DNA of 10,668 nt from an uncultured Nostocoides sp. (GCA_936931335.1 CAKZIH010000250.1:1-10668), one strand, 5' to 3'; numbered from the stretch's first letter, positions 1 to 7,173 are shown. Program-made: numbers and translations. Notes: generated by a model from the sequence alone, not told the origin.

Positions 1-1
1 A

Positions 2-34
2 TGACAGGGCGAACCCTGCGGGTTCGCCCTGTCA
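2..34 (-). terminator. Strong hairpin downstream of tRNA-Pro, terminator-like
   Basis: Bases 2-15 are the exact reverse complement of bases 21-34, a 14-bp perfect stem, and C16/G20 can add a 15th pair leaving a 3-base loop. Transcription of the tRNA-Pro gene runs leftward and reaches this hairpin about 25 bases after the tRNA 3' end. The window ends one base beyond the stem, so a following U-tract cannot be checked. The structure is symmetrical, so it could also, or instead, terminate a gene converging from the left, outside the window. The stem is seen directly; the terminator role is inferred. Confidence 0.65.
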
Positions 35-36
35 AC

Positions 37-52
37 GATGTCTTGAGACATC
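37..52. repeat. 7-bp perfect inverted repeat, possible insertion-sequence remnant
   Basis: GATGTCT and AGACATC flank a 2-base TG centre, forming a perfect dyad between the terminator hairpin and the tRNA-Pro 3' end. The surrounding sequence (about 30-56) resembles terminal or subterminal motifs that I associate, from memory only, with actinobacterial IS481-family elements. No transposase lies in the window and the tRNA gene begins a few bases to the right, so at most this is a remnant or the edge of something to the left. As RNA, the 2-base loop is too tight unless an inner pair opens. Confidence 0.4.
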
Positions 53-58
53 ACACTG

Positions 59-132
59 TCGGGCTGACAGGATTTGAACCTGCGACCCCCTGACCCCCAG
101 TCAGGTGCGCTACCAAGCTGCGCCACAGCCCG
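59..132 (-). tRNA. tRNA-Pro, anticodon GGG
   Basis: Read on the minus strand this is a complete 74-nt cloverleaf. The acceptor stem CGGGCTG (126-132) pairs fully with CAGCCCG (60-66), with discriminator A at 59. The D-arm carries the A-box-like TGGCGCAGCTTGG. The anticodon stem CCTGA/TCAGG encloses the loop CTGGGGG, which places anticodon GGG, reading proline CCC and CCU codons. The variable loop is 5 nt, and the T-arm has the canonical GGTTCGAATCC core with stem GCAGG/CCTGT (one G-T pair). The 3' CCA is not encoded, since CAG follows the discriminator, so it would be added after transcription. It lies downstream of a truncated copy of itself. Confidence 0.95.
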
Positions 133-174
133 CGGCATGGATTTTCAGTTGTTCGAGCCGACCAGAGCGGGGTA

Positions 175-223
<49 letters not shown>

Positions 224-260
224 TGGCAATGGCCCCACCGTCGCCGGAAGGGCCGTACCG

Positions 261-266
261 ATCCTA
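261..266 (-). promoter_or_regulatory. Candidate -10 element for the tRNA-Pro transcript
   Basis: TAGGAT on the minus strand fits the TAnnnT pattern common in actinobacterial housekeeping promoters. It lies about 38 bases upstream of the truncated tRNA copy and 30 bases downstream of the der stop. No convincing -35 hexamer is present at normal spacing; the best is a weak TTCGGC 18 bases upstream. If real, transcription would start near 254 and cross the truncated copy before the intact tRNA. The rest of the 164-base stretch between the tRNA and der holds nothing else I can support. Confidence 0.35.
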
Positions 267-296
267 GCCCAAAGGTGAACAGCAGCCGAATCGGCC

Positions 297-1799
297 TCAG
301 CGGCGGCGCTTCTCACGCACTCGCACCGAGACCTCGATCGGCGTCCCCTCAAAGCCGAACTCCTCCCGCAACCGGCGCTCCAGGAAGCGCCGGTAACCCG
401 CCTCCAGGAAGCCGGAGGCGAAGAAGACGAACCGAGGCGGGCGGGTACCCGCCTGGGTGCCGAAGAGGATTCGCGGCTGCTTGCCGCCCCGCACCGGGTG
501 CGGGTGGGCGGCGACGACCTCACCGAGGAAGGCATTGAGTCGGGCCGTCGGGATCCGCGAGTCCCAGGATTCCAGCGCCCGATCCAACGCCGGCACCAGC
601 TTGTCCGTATGCCGTCCGGTCCGCGCGGACAGGTTCACCCGCGGAGCCCACGGCACCTGGACCAGCTCTCGTTCGATCTCGCGCTCCAGGTAGTAGCGCC
701 GCTCCTCATCGAGCAGGTCCCACTTGTTGTACGCGATGACCAGGGCCCGGCCGGAGTCGATGACCTGTTGCACCACGCGGATGTCCTGCTCCGCGATCGG
801 CGTCCCGGCGTCGATGAGGACCACCGCCACCTCGGCCTTCTCCAGCGCCGCCTGGGTACGCAGCGAGGCGTAGAAGTCCGCGCCCCGGGTCTGGTGCACC
901 CGGCGCCGAATGCCGGCGGTGTCGACGAATCGCCACGATCGCCCACCCAGCTCGACGATTTCGTCCACCGGGTCGCGCGTAGTCCCGGCCACGTCGTCGA
1001 CGACGACGCGCTCGCTGCCGGCGAGCTTGTTGAGCAGGCTGGACTTGCCGACATTCGGGCGGCCCAGCAGCGCCACCCGGCGCGGCCCGCCCTCGGCGAT
1101 CCCGCCGGCCAGCGTCGACTCCTCCGGCAACACCTCGAGCACCCGGTCGAGCAGGTCCCCCGCGCCGCGGCCGTGCAGCGCGGACACCGGATAGGGCTCT
1201 CCCAGACCGAGATTCCACAACGCCAGCGCGTCGGCCTCGAATCGCTGGTCGTCGACCTTGTTGGCCACCAGCACCACCGGCTTGCCGGCCTTGCGCAGCA
1301 ACCGCACGACCGCCTCGTCGTCGTCGGTGGCACCCACCTTGGCGTCCACGACAAAGATGACCGCGTCCGCCAACTCGACGGCCACCTCGGCCTGCTCGGC
1401 CACGCGCAAGTGAATGCCGGTGGCGTCGATGCTCCAGCCGCCGGTGTCCACCAGGGTGAACCGGCGGCCGGACCATTCGGCGGCATACGCGACTCGGTCG
1501 CGGGTGACGCCGGGGACGTCCTCGACGACCGCCTCGCGGCGCCCGAGGATGCGGTTGACCAGCGTCGACTTGCCGACATTCGGCCGCCCGACGATCGCCA
1601 CGACGGGCAGGACGACGCTCCCGCGCTCATCGCCGGCGAGTTCGCCATCCGCGTCGAGGAGGGCGCGGTCCTCTTCGCTGAGCTCGAACTCCTCCAACCC
1701 CACCCGCAGGGCGCGGTCCAGCGCCTCGTCGGTGTCACCCGAGGTGGGGATATCGGCCGACTCGGGGACCTCGGCAGCGTCGGGCGGGAGGGCAGTCAT
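297..1799 (-). CDS. der: Ribosome-associated double GTPase Der (EngA)
   Basis: Der is an essential GTPase with two tandem G domains that acts in 50S ribosomal subunit maturation. In this 500-residue protein the first G domain has GRPNVGKS at 71-78, DTGG at 118-121 and NKVD at 180-183. The second has GRPNVGKS at 246-253, DTAG at 293-296 and NKWD at 358-361. A KH-like C-terminal domain follows from about 410 and ends in a basic EKRRR tail. Both G domains look intact. An acidic extension of about 65 residues precedes the first G domain; E. coli Der starts almost directly at it, but actinobacterial homologues are often extended. The ATG is the only plausible start seen; its GGAGG is unusually close (2 bases). 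The gene lies 66 bases after cmk, beyond a palindrome that may make it partly independent. Confidence 0.97.
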   Translation of the reverse strand: MTALPPDAAEVPESADIPTSGDTDEALDRALRVGLEEFELSEEDRALLDADGELAGDERGSVVLPVVAIVGRPNVGKSTLVNRILGRREAVVEDVPGVTRDRVAYAAEWSGRRFTLVDTGGWSIDATGIHLRVAEQAEVAVELADAVIFVVDAKVGATDDDEAVVRLLRKAGKPVVLVANKVDDQRFEADALALWNLGLGEPYPVSALHGRGAGDLLDRVLEVLPEESTLAGGIAEGGPRRVALLGRPNVGKSSLLNKLAGSERVVVDDVAGTTRDPVDEIVELGGRSWRFVDTAGIRRRVHQTRGADFYASLRTQAALEKAEVAVVLIDAGTPIAEQDIRVVQQVIDSGRALVIAYNKWDLLDEERRYYLEREIERELVQVPWAPRVNLSARTGRHTDKLVPALDRALESWDSRIPTARLNAFLGEVVAAHPHPVRGGKQPRILFGTQAGTRPPRFVFFASGFLEAGYRRFLERRLREEFGFEGTPIEVSVRVREKRRR

Positions 1800-1813
1800 A
1801 CCCTCCAGTCTCC

Positions 1814-1830
1814 CGTATGCCGTGTGCTCC
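1814..1830 (-). repeat. 17-base motif upstream of der, near-identical to one upstream of ald
   Basis: On the minus strand this reads GGAGCACACGGCATACG and ends 14 bases before the der ATG. The same motif with one mismatch (A to G) occurs at 9293-9309, ending 20 bases before the ald start. Both copies are untranslated and face the same way. The role is unknown; it could be a shared regulatory element, or coincidence helped by the frequent GCATAC hexamer in this genome. Confidence 0.4.
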
Positions 1831-1841
1831 CCCGAAATCCG

Positions 1842-1859
1842 CGCCCGCGGCCGCGGGCG
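1842..1859 (-). terminator. 18-base perfect GC palindrome between cmk and der
   Basis: The palindrome CGCCCGCGGCCGCGGGCG begins 6 bases after the cmk stop codon. As RNA it gives a 7-bp all-GC stem with a 4-base GGCC loop. Only three T residues (in GGATTTCGG) follow, so it is at best a weak or partial terminator, or a processing hairpin reducing read-through from cmk into der. The palindrome is seen directly; the role is inferred. A DNA-binding dyad is the alternative. Confidence 0.4.
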
Positions 1860-1865
1860 GCAGCG

Positions 1866-2609
1866 TCAGGTGCGCTGCGCCAACCCGCGGGTGACGATCT
1901 CGATCGCGGCGGCCACCGAGGCGTCAAAATCGAGTTCGGAGGTGTCCAGCAGGACTACCCCATCGGCGGCGACGGTGAACTGGGCGACGGTGGAGTCGTC
2001 CCGGTCGCGGCGGACCACCTCGTCGTGCACGGCGGCCACGGCATTCGCGTCGGCGGTGCCGAGCAGTTGAGTGGAGCGGCGGCTCAGCCGGGCCGACTCG
2101 GAGGCGGTGAGCAGGATCCGCACCTCGGCGTCCGGGGCGACAACGGTGGTCAGGTCCCGGCCCTCGGCGACCACTCCCCCGAAGTCATCACCGATCACCG
2201 CGATCAGATCGCGCTGCATTTCCACCAGTACCTCGCGCACCCCGAGGTTCGTCGCCACGGCCGACACCGCGCAGGAGACCTCACTGGTGCGAATGGCCTC
2301 GGTGACATCGGTGCCGTCCAGTTCCACGCTCGGGTCGTCCGGCTCGGCTGACATACCCAGCGGCAGGTCTTCGGCCACCGCCACGACGGCGGCCTGGTCA
2401 CTCAGGTCGATGCCCTGCTGCAAGCACCACAGGGTGACGGCGCGGTACATGGCGCCGGTGTCCAGGTAGCCATAGCCGAAATGCTCGGCGACGGCTCGGG
2501 AGACACTGGACTTGCCGGAACCGGAGGGGCCATCGATGGCGATGACGACGGGAGCGGACACGGCGTCCGAGCCTAGTGCGGGTGCGCCATACGCTGCGTC
2601 ATTAGGCAT
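1866..2609 (-). CDS. cmk: Cytidylate kinase
   Basis: Cmk phosphorylates CMP and dCMP with ATP in pyrimidine nucleotide salvage. The 247-residue frame has the P-loop GPSGSGKSS at 27-35, DTGAMYRA at 50-57, an EGRD motif at 149-152 followed by TVVAPDA, and the late RRDRDDS segment at 200-206. The usual RDxxDxxR pattern near the C terminus reads RDRDDSTV here, so the arginine corresponding to E. coli Arg188, a CMP-phosphate contact, appears to be Val208. The start is uncertain. The ATG overlaps the tyrA stop by 8 bases, which fits translational coupling but leaves about 16 extra residues; a GTG at codon 17 would give 231 residues, closer to the usual 220-230. Neither has a good SD. Cmk before der is a conserved order. 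Confidence 0.95.
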   Translation of the reverse strand: MPNDAAYGAPALGSDAVSAPVVIAIDGPSGSGKSSVSRAVAEHFGYGYLDTGAMYRAVTLWCLQQGIDLSDQAAVVAVAEDLPLGMSAEPDDPSVELDGTDVTEAIRTSEVSCAVSAVATNLGVREVLVEMQRDLIAVIGDDFGGVVAEGRDLTTVVAPDAEVRILLTASESARLSRRSTQLLGTADANAVAAVHDEVVRRDRDDSTVAQFTVAADGVVLLDTSELDFDASVAAAIEIVTRGLAQRT

Positions 2610-3738
2610 GAATCCGCCAGCCCCGTCGCGTCAGTTCCTGCGCCAACTCCCCCGCCACCGCCGGCATCACCGACAGTTCCAGCAGACCGAAGGGCGCGCC
2701 CATCGCGTGCTCCAGGTTGATTTCCTCCAGGTTGATCCCGGCCTCCCCGACATCGTGGAAAACCCGGCCGAGTTGGCCCGGTTCGTCCGGTACCAGCACG
2801 ACCACCGTCCGGTATGTCGTGGGCGCCGCCCCATGCTTGCCCGGGATCCGATCCCGCCCGGCATTCCCGGCCGCGAGCGCCCCGGCGAGCACCGCGGTGG
2901 AGCCCGCCGCCCCGCCCTGGACCGCTCCCGCACCGGAGATCCCTTCCAGCGCAGCGATAACCGCGCCCAGGTCGGTATGCAGTTCGCGCAGCACGGTGGC
3001 CACCGCACCGGCGTTGCCGCGCAGGATCTGGGTCCACAGCCGCGGGTCACTCGCGGCGATCCGGGTCACATCGCGTACCCCCGGGCCGGCCAGGCCGACG
3101 GCGTCCTCGCTGAGATGTTCCAGCCGAGCGGCCACCAGGCTGGCGGCGACCTGCGGCACATGGGACACCACGGCCACGGCCGCGTCATGCTCCTGCGCCG
3201 ACAGCGCGCGCACGGCCGCCCCGGCGGCCTCGGCGATTCCGCGCACCAGCGCGACCCCCTCAAGGTCGGTGTCCGGCGCCACTGCGATCACCCACGGCCG
3301 ACCCTCGAAGAGGTCGATCCGCGCGGCGATCGCCCCGGAACGCTCCCGACCCGCCATGGGGTGGCCACCGACATACCGGCTCAAGTCAGCCACCCCGGCC
3401 GCGGCGATATCCGCACGAACGGCGCTCTTCACCGAGGCGACATCGGTGACATAGGCGCCGGGGCAGTCCCGAAGTGCGTGCGCGACAACGGTTCCGGTGA
3501 CATCCGGCGGCGCGGCGACGACCACCAGTTCGACCCCTTCATCGGAGTCGGCGACGATCCCACCGCTCAGATCGGCGGCCAGCGCCGCGCTGGTTGGCGA
3601 GGCGTCCGCCAGGCTGACCGACACCCCGGCCCGCACCAGCACCATCGCCAGGCTGGTACCGATCAGGCCCGTGCCCACCACATGGACCCGGCTCGGCAGC
3701 CGCCCGGCGGGCAGTTGTCGCTCGGTCACGCTCGCCAT
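2602..3738 (-). CDS. tyrA: Prephenate dehydrogenase with C-terminal ACT domain
   Basis: TyrA oxidatively decarboxylates prephenate to 4-hydroxyphenylpyruvate with NAD+, the committed step towards tyrosine. This 378-residue protein has an N-terminal Rossmann segment with GTGLIGTS at 22-29 and GGHPMAG at 124-130, whose His126 is the expected catalytic histidine. It also has SHVPQ at 192-196, the helical dimerisation region, and RDRIPGKHG at 295-303, a substrate-binding signature of this family. An ACT domain runs from about 309 to 378 (VPDEPGQLGRVFHDVGEAGINL), suggesting allosteric control by an amino acid, probably tyrosine. It starts 21 bases after rluB with only a weak GACGGG before the ATG, and its TAA lies inside the first codons of cmk. 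No chorismate mutase domain is fused. Confidence 0.93.
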   Translation of the reverse strand: MASVTERQLPAGRLPSRVHVVGTGLIGTSLAMVLVRAGVSVSLADASPTSAALAADLSGGIVADSDEGVELVVVAAPPDVTGTVVAHALRDCPGAYVTDVASVKSAVRADIAAAGVADLSRYVGGHPMAGRERSGAIAARIDLFEGRPWVIAVAPDTDLEGVALVRGIAEAAGAAVRALSAQEHDAAVAVVSHVPQVAASLVAARLEHLSEDAVGLAGPGVRDVTRIAASDPRLWTQILRGNAGAVATVLRELHTDLGAVIAALEGISGAGAVQGGAAGSTAVLAGALAAGNAGRDRIPGKHGAAPTTYRTVVVLVPDEPGQLGRVFHDVGEAGINLEEINLEHAMGAPFGLLELSVMPAVAGELAQELTRRGWRIHA

Positions 3739-3759
3739 CCCGTCACGGTCGCCATCCGC

Positions 3760-4716
3760 TCAGAGCCGCGCGGCGTCGTAGAGCCCGCTGATCTCCCGCG
3801 GCGAGAGCGCCCGGAACTTGCCCGGCTTGGTCTGGCCCATGCTCACCGGACCCACCTGGGTGCGTGCCAGTGCCAGCACCGGGTGCCCGACCTCGGCCAG
3901 CAGGCGGCGCACGATGTGGTTGCGCCCCTCGTGCAGGACCACCTCGACCACGGCCTTGCCGGGGGCAGAGTCCACCAGCCGGAAGCTGTCGACGACGACC
4001 ATCCCGTCCTCGAGTTCCACGCCCTCGCGCAGGCGCTTGCCGAGGTCGCGGGGAATGGGGCCGGGGACCTGAGCCACATACGTCTTGGGCACGCCGTATG
4101 ACGGGTGCTGCAGCCGGTTGGCCAGCTCGCCGTCGTTGGTGAGCAGCAACAGACCCTCGGTGTCCGCGTCCAGCCGGCCGACGTGGAAGAGCCGTTCGCG
4201 GCGACCCTTGACGTAATCCCCCAGGCACGGGCGGCCCAGATCGTCGCTCATCGTGGAAACCACACCCAGCGGCTTGTTGAACGCCAGGTAGACCTTCTCC
4301 GGGTCGGTCTGCACGCGCACGCCGTCGACGTGGATGATCTGCCGGCTGGCATCGACGCGGACACCGAGCTCGGTGACGATCTGCCCGTCCACCTCGACCC
4401 GGCCCTCGGCGATGAGCTGTTCGCAGACGCGCCGGGAGCCGATTCCCGCGGCCGCCAACAGCTTTTGCAGCCGGATGCCGTCCGGGTCGTGCACATCGAC
4501 CGGCTCGCGCTCCACCTCGCGCGGGACGCGGGTGGGCTGGCTCTTCTTGGTCGTCCCGGCATGCTGGGGGCCGCGTCGGCGCATCCCGGGGGTGCCGCCT
4601 GAGTCGGGGCCACCACCAGAGCGGCTGGCACCACCAGAGCGGCCAGCACCACCGGGGCGGCCGGCACCGCCGCGAGGGCCGCCGGGGTTATTACGTCGGG
4701 CGGGGGGCGGGGTCAT
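3760..4716 (-). CDS. rluB: RsuA/RluB-family pseudouridine synthase
   Basis: The family converts a specific rRNA uridine to pseudouridine; RluB-type members act on 23S rRNA near helix 80. The protein is 318 residues. Residues 1-70 are a Gly/Arg/Pro-rich, probably disordered tail with short tandem repeats. An S4 RNA-binding domain follows at about 80-130 (RLQKLLAAAGIGSRRVCEQL). The catalytic domain has GRLDADTEGLLLLTNDGELA at 180-199, in which Asp183 is the expected nucleophile, and later HEGRNHIVRRLL at 262-273, a hallmark of this family. A GAGGAG at 4725-4730 sits 8 bases before the ATG, which overlaps the scpB TGA as ATGA, so translation is probably coupled. The exact rRNA target cannot be read from sequence, so RluB rather than RsuA or RluE is inferred from the scpB neighbourhood. 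Confidence 0.93.
   Translation of the reverse strand: MTPPPARRNNPGGPRGGAGRPGGAGRSGGASRSGGGPDSGGTPGMRRRGPQHAGTTKKSQPTRVPREVEREPVDVHDPDGIRLQKLLAAAGIGSRRVCEQLIAEGRVEVDGQIVTELGVRVDASRQIIHVDGVRVQTDPEKVYLAFNKPLGVVSTMSDDLGRPCLGDYVKGRRERLFHVGRLDADTEGLLLLTNDGELANRLQHPSYGVPKTYVAQVPGPIPRDLGKRLREGVELEDGMVVVDSFRLVDSAPGKAVVEVVLHEGRNHIVRRLLAEVGHPVLALARTQVGPVSMGQTKPGKFRALSPREISGLYDAARL
4613..4666 (-). repeat. Three tandem 18-base repeats within the rluB 5' region
   Basis: Units 4613-4630, 4631-4648 and 4649-4666 are imperfect copies, with a degenerate fourth at 4667-4684. They encode a repeated six-residue Gly-Gly-Ala-x-Arg-x pattern in the disordered N-terminal tail of the pseudouridine synthase. Such tails often bind RNA non-specifically. 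Repeat number is likely to vary between strains through slippage; that is an inference. Confidence 0.7.
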
Positions 4717-5393
4717 GCGCGGTTCTCCTCGGCGAGGTCGTCGATGGTGTCCAGATCGGGCAGGTATGGCGCGAGGGCCGGCAGGTCGTCGAGGTCGCGC
4801 AGCCCCATCCGCTCCAGGAAGTAGTCGGTGGTGCCATAGAGGACGGCTCCGGTTTCGCTCTCGCTGCCCACCTCGGCGACCAGGCCGCGGCTGAGCAGGG
4901 TGCGGAAGACCCCGTCCACGTTGACCCCGCGCACCGCGCCGACCCGGCCGCGGGAGATGGGCTGGCGGTAGGCGATCACCGCGAGGGTTTCCAGGGAGGC
5001 GGTGGTGAGTTTGGCGGTGGCACCGTCGAGCAGGAAGCGCTCCACGGCGCCGGCATACTCGGGCCGGCTGTAGATCCGCCAGCCGCCGGCGACCTCGCGC
5101 AACATGAACCCGCGGTCCGCATAGTCCTCGATCAGGGCGGCGATGTGCTGCTCGACCTGCGGCGGCGGCAGTTCCAGCGCGGTGGCCAGGGCGAGGGTGG
5201 CGACCGGTTCGTCGGTGACCATGAGGATCGCCTCGATGGCCGCCTTGGCACCACCGGGCAGGGCCGTCAGGTCGAGGACCGGCGCCTCGTCCGGCTCGCC
5301 CGCCTCGTCGATCTGCTCCGTCGGTGCCGGTTGCGTCGGCTCCCCCGGCGCTAGGTCTGGTGTCGCCGCGGGATCCGTCGGGGATTGGCTCAT
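4713..5393 (-). CDS. scpB: Segregation and condensation protein ScpB
   Basis: ScpB is a kleisin-associated (kite) subunit that binds ScpA and, with Smc, forms the bacterial condensin that organises and segregates the chromosome. The 226-residue protein has a Pro/Glu-rich tail at 1-40, a first winged-helix domain from about 47 to 115, and a second with LETLAVIAYRQPISRGRVGA at 134-153 and RGVNVDGVF at 155-163. The closing motif LYGTTDYFLERMGL at 185-198 is typical of the family. AAGGAG at 5402-5407 is 8 bases from the ATG, which overlaps the scpA stop as ATGA. The stop overlaps rluB in the same way, so translation of three consecutive genes appears coupled. Confidence 0.96.
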   Translation of the reverse strand: MSQSPTDPAATPDLAPGEPTQPAPTEQIDEAGEPDEAPVLDLTALPGGAKAAIEAILMVTDEPVATLALATALELPPPQVEQHIAALIEDYADRGFMLREVAGGWRIYSRPEYAGAVERFLLDGATAKLTTASLETLAVIAYRQPISRGRVGAVRGVNVDGVFRTLLSRGLVAEVGSESETGAVLYGTTDYFLERMGLRDLDDLPALAPYLPDLDTIDDLAEENRA

Positions 5394-6259
5394 CGCGGCT
5401 GCTCCTTGGGCTGGTCCTCGTCGAACTCGTCGCTCACGCTGATCGCTCCCTCGCCGCTGCCGGTCCAGCGAATCGTCAACTCTCCCAAGGCTTCCGCCTG
5501 TTCGAAGGAGACCGATGCCTCCCGATACAGCTCCAGGACCGCGAGGAAACGGGCGACGATGACCAGGGTGGAGTCGGCGTCGGCGACCAGGCTGCGGAAG
5601 CTGGCCACCCCGGCCGCCCGCAGGCGCTCGCCGAGGATCGCGGCCTGCTCCTGCACGCTGACCATCGGCGCGTGCAGATGCTCCAGCCCCACGGTGGGCA
5701 CCACCTTGGGCGTCAGCGCCCGCGCGGCGATCATCGCCAACTGCTCCGGCGTGATGCCGATGATCAGTTCCGGCAGCAATGCGGCGTACCGCGGGTCCAC
5801 CCCAGCCCGGCGTGCGGTCATGGCCTGGGCCGAGGCCATCCGGTCCGCGAAGTCGCCGGCGATCTGCTTATAGGCCCGATATTGCAGCAGCCGCGCGAAG
5901 AGCAGGTCGCGCGCCTCGATCAGCGCGAGATCCTCCTCGTCCGCCGGATCCAGTTGCGGCAGTAGGCGAGCGGCCTTGATGTCCAGCAGCGTCGCGGCGA
6001 CCAGGAGGAATTCGCTGGCCTGGGAGAGGTCCCAATCCTGCCCCTCGCGCAACCGCCGCAGATGCGCCAGGAACTCATCGGTCACCTGGGCCAGCGCGAT
6101 CTCGGTGATATCGAGCTTGTGCTTGGCGATCAACCCCAAGAGCAGGTCGAAGGGGCCCTCGAAGACGTCGAGATGGACCGAAAAGGCGCTCGCCGGCGCC
6201 CGTCGCGTGAGTACCCCGCCGGGCGTACTTTCTGGCGCGACAAGGAGATCGGACGTCAT
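5390..6259 (-). CDS. scpA: Segregation and condensation protein ScpA (kleisin)
   Basis: ScpA is the kleisin that bridges the Smc heads and recruits ScpB dimers. The protein is 289 residues. The N-terminal Smc-neck-binding region begins with FEGPFDLLLGLIAKHKLDI (33-51), LLDIKAARLLPQ follows at 91-102, and the C-terminal winged helix that contacts the Smc cap lies around 235-265 (VARFLAVLELYREASV). The C-terminal end is acidic and probably flexible. The ATG is 8 bases after the parA stop and lacks a clear SD, so translation is likely to depend on ribosomes leaving parA. No smc gene is in the window; smc is usually encoded elsewhere in actinobacteria. Confidence 0.96.
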   Translation of the reverse strand: MTSDLLVAPESTPGGVLTRRAPASAFSVHLDVFEGPFDLLLGLIAKHKLDITEIALAQVTDEFLAHLRRLREGQDWDLSQASEFLLVAATLLDIKAARLLPQLDPADEEDLALIEARDLLFARLLQYRAYKQIAGDFADRMASAQAMTARRAGVDPRYAALLPELIIGITPEQLAMIAARALTPKVVPTVGLEHLHAPMVSVQEQAAILGERLRAAGVASFRSLVADADSTLVIVARFLAVLELYREASVSFEQAEALGELTIRWTGSGEGAISVSDEFDEDQPKEQPR

Positions 6260-6267
6260 GCCGGCAC

Positions 6268-7173
6268 TCAGGGGGCGCAGCCGCGGGAGATGAGCTCCCG
6301 GGCGAGCTGCCGGTAGGCGTTGGCGCCCGAGTGCGCCGAGGCGTAGCTGGTGATTGGTTCAGCGGCCAGCGTCGCGTCCGGGAATTTCACCGTCCGCGAG
6401 ATCACGGTATGCAGCACCGTCTCCCCGAAGTGGGCGACCACGGACTCGATGACCTCACGGCTGTGCAGGGTGCGACCGTCATACATGGTGGCGAGGATGC
6501 CGTCGATCTGCAGGCGCGGGTTAAGCCGGTCGATGATCTTCTGGATGGTCTCCACCAGCAGGGCCACCCCGCGCATCGCGAAGTACTCGGTCTCCAGCGG
6601 GATCAGCACGCCATGGGCGGCAGTCAGCGCATTGACGGTGAGCAGCCCGAGCGAGGGCTGGCAGTCGATGAGGATCACGTCGTAGTCGTCGAGCACCGGG
6701 CGCAACACCCGGGCGAGCACCTGCTCGCGGGCGACCTCGCCGACCAGCTGCACCTCGGCCGCCGACAGGTCGATATTGGCCGGCACGATGTCTAGGCCCG
6801 CGAAGCGCGTCGGCCGGATCACCTCGGTGATGTCGTGACTGCGCTCGATCAGCAGGTCATAGACGGTGATGTCAAGGTCGTTGCTGTTGATCCCCAGGCC
6901 CACCGACAACGCCCCCTGCGGGTCGAAGTCGACGAGGAGCACCTTGCGGCCGTATTCGGCAAGTGCCGCACCGAGATTGATCGTGGTCGTGGTCTTGCCC
7001 ACGCCGCCCTTCTGGTTGCACAGGGCGATCACCCGGGCCGGGCCGTGACCGGCCAGCGGGGCCGGTTCGGGGAAGGCGGGCAGCACCCGTCCGGTGGGTC
7101 CATAGGCCCCGACCGCCGCATCCTCGGTGCCGGGCAGGTGCACGTCGGTTCGTTCCACCGGGAGTGCCTCCAC
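6268..7173 (-). CDS. ParA/Soj-family ATPase, orphan copy next to scpA
   Basis: ParA ATPases bind DNA as ATP-dependent dimers and move or position cargo along the nucleoid. The protein is 301 residues. The deviant Walker A motif KGGVGKTTT is at 55-63, Walker A' DFDPQ at 82-86, and Walker B ILIDCQPS at 167-174 with the family's LGLLTVNAL following. About 46 Pro-rich residues precede the ATPase fold. The start codon is GTG, supported by a perfect AAGGAGGT 9 bases upstream. No parB gene and no parS site were seen, so this is probably not the chromosomal parABS ParA but the paralogue often found before scpA in actinobacteria (Rv1708-like). Its function is not firmly known to me; a role with condensin is suggested only by the linkage. 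Confidence 0.93.
   Translation of the reverse strand: MEALPVERTDVHLPGTEDAAVGAYGPTGRVLPAFPEPAPLAGHGPARVIALCNQKGGVGKTTTTINLGAALAEYGRKVLLVDFDPQGALSVGLGINSNDLDITVYDLLIERSHDITEVIRPTRFAGLDIVPANIDLSAAEVQLVGEVAREQVLARVLRPVLDDYDVILIDCQPSLGLLTVNALTAAHGVLIPLETEYFAMRGVALLVETIQKIIDRLNPRLQIDGILATMYDGRTLHSREVIESVVAHFGETVLHTVISRTVKFPDATLAAEPITSYASAHSGANAYRQLARELISRGCAP

Noticed and set aside
498..2351. Long open frame of 617 codons on the plus strand across der and cmk
   Set aside because: It is antisense to two clearly recognisable genes, has no recognisable domains, and its composition (Gly, Arg, His, Asp-rich) is typical of the complement of high-GC coding DNA.
2512..4101. Plus-strand open frame of 529 codons opposite tyrA and rluB
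   Set aside because: It runs antisense to tyrA and the C-terminal part of rluB, with no family motif and a shadow-frame composition.
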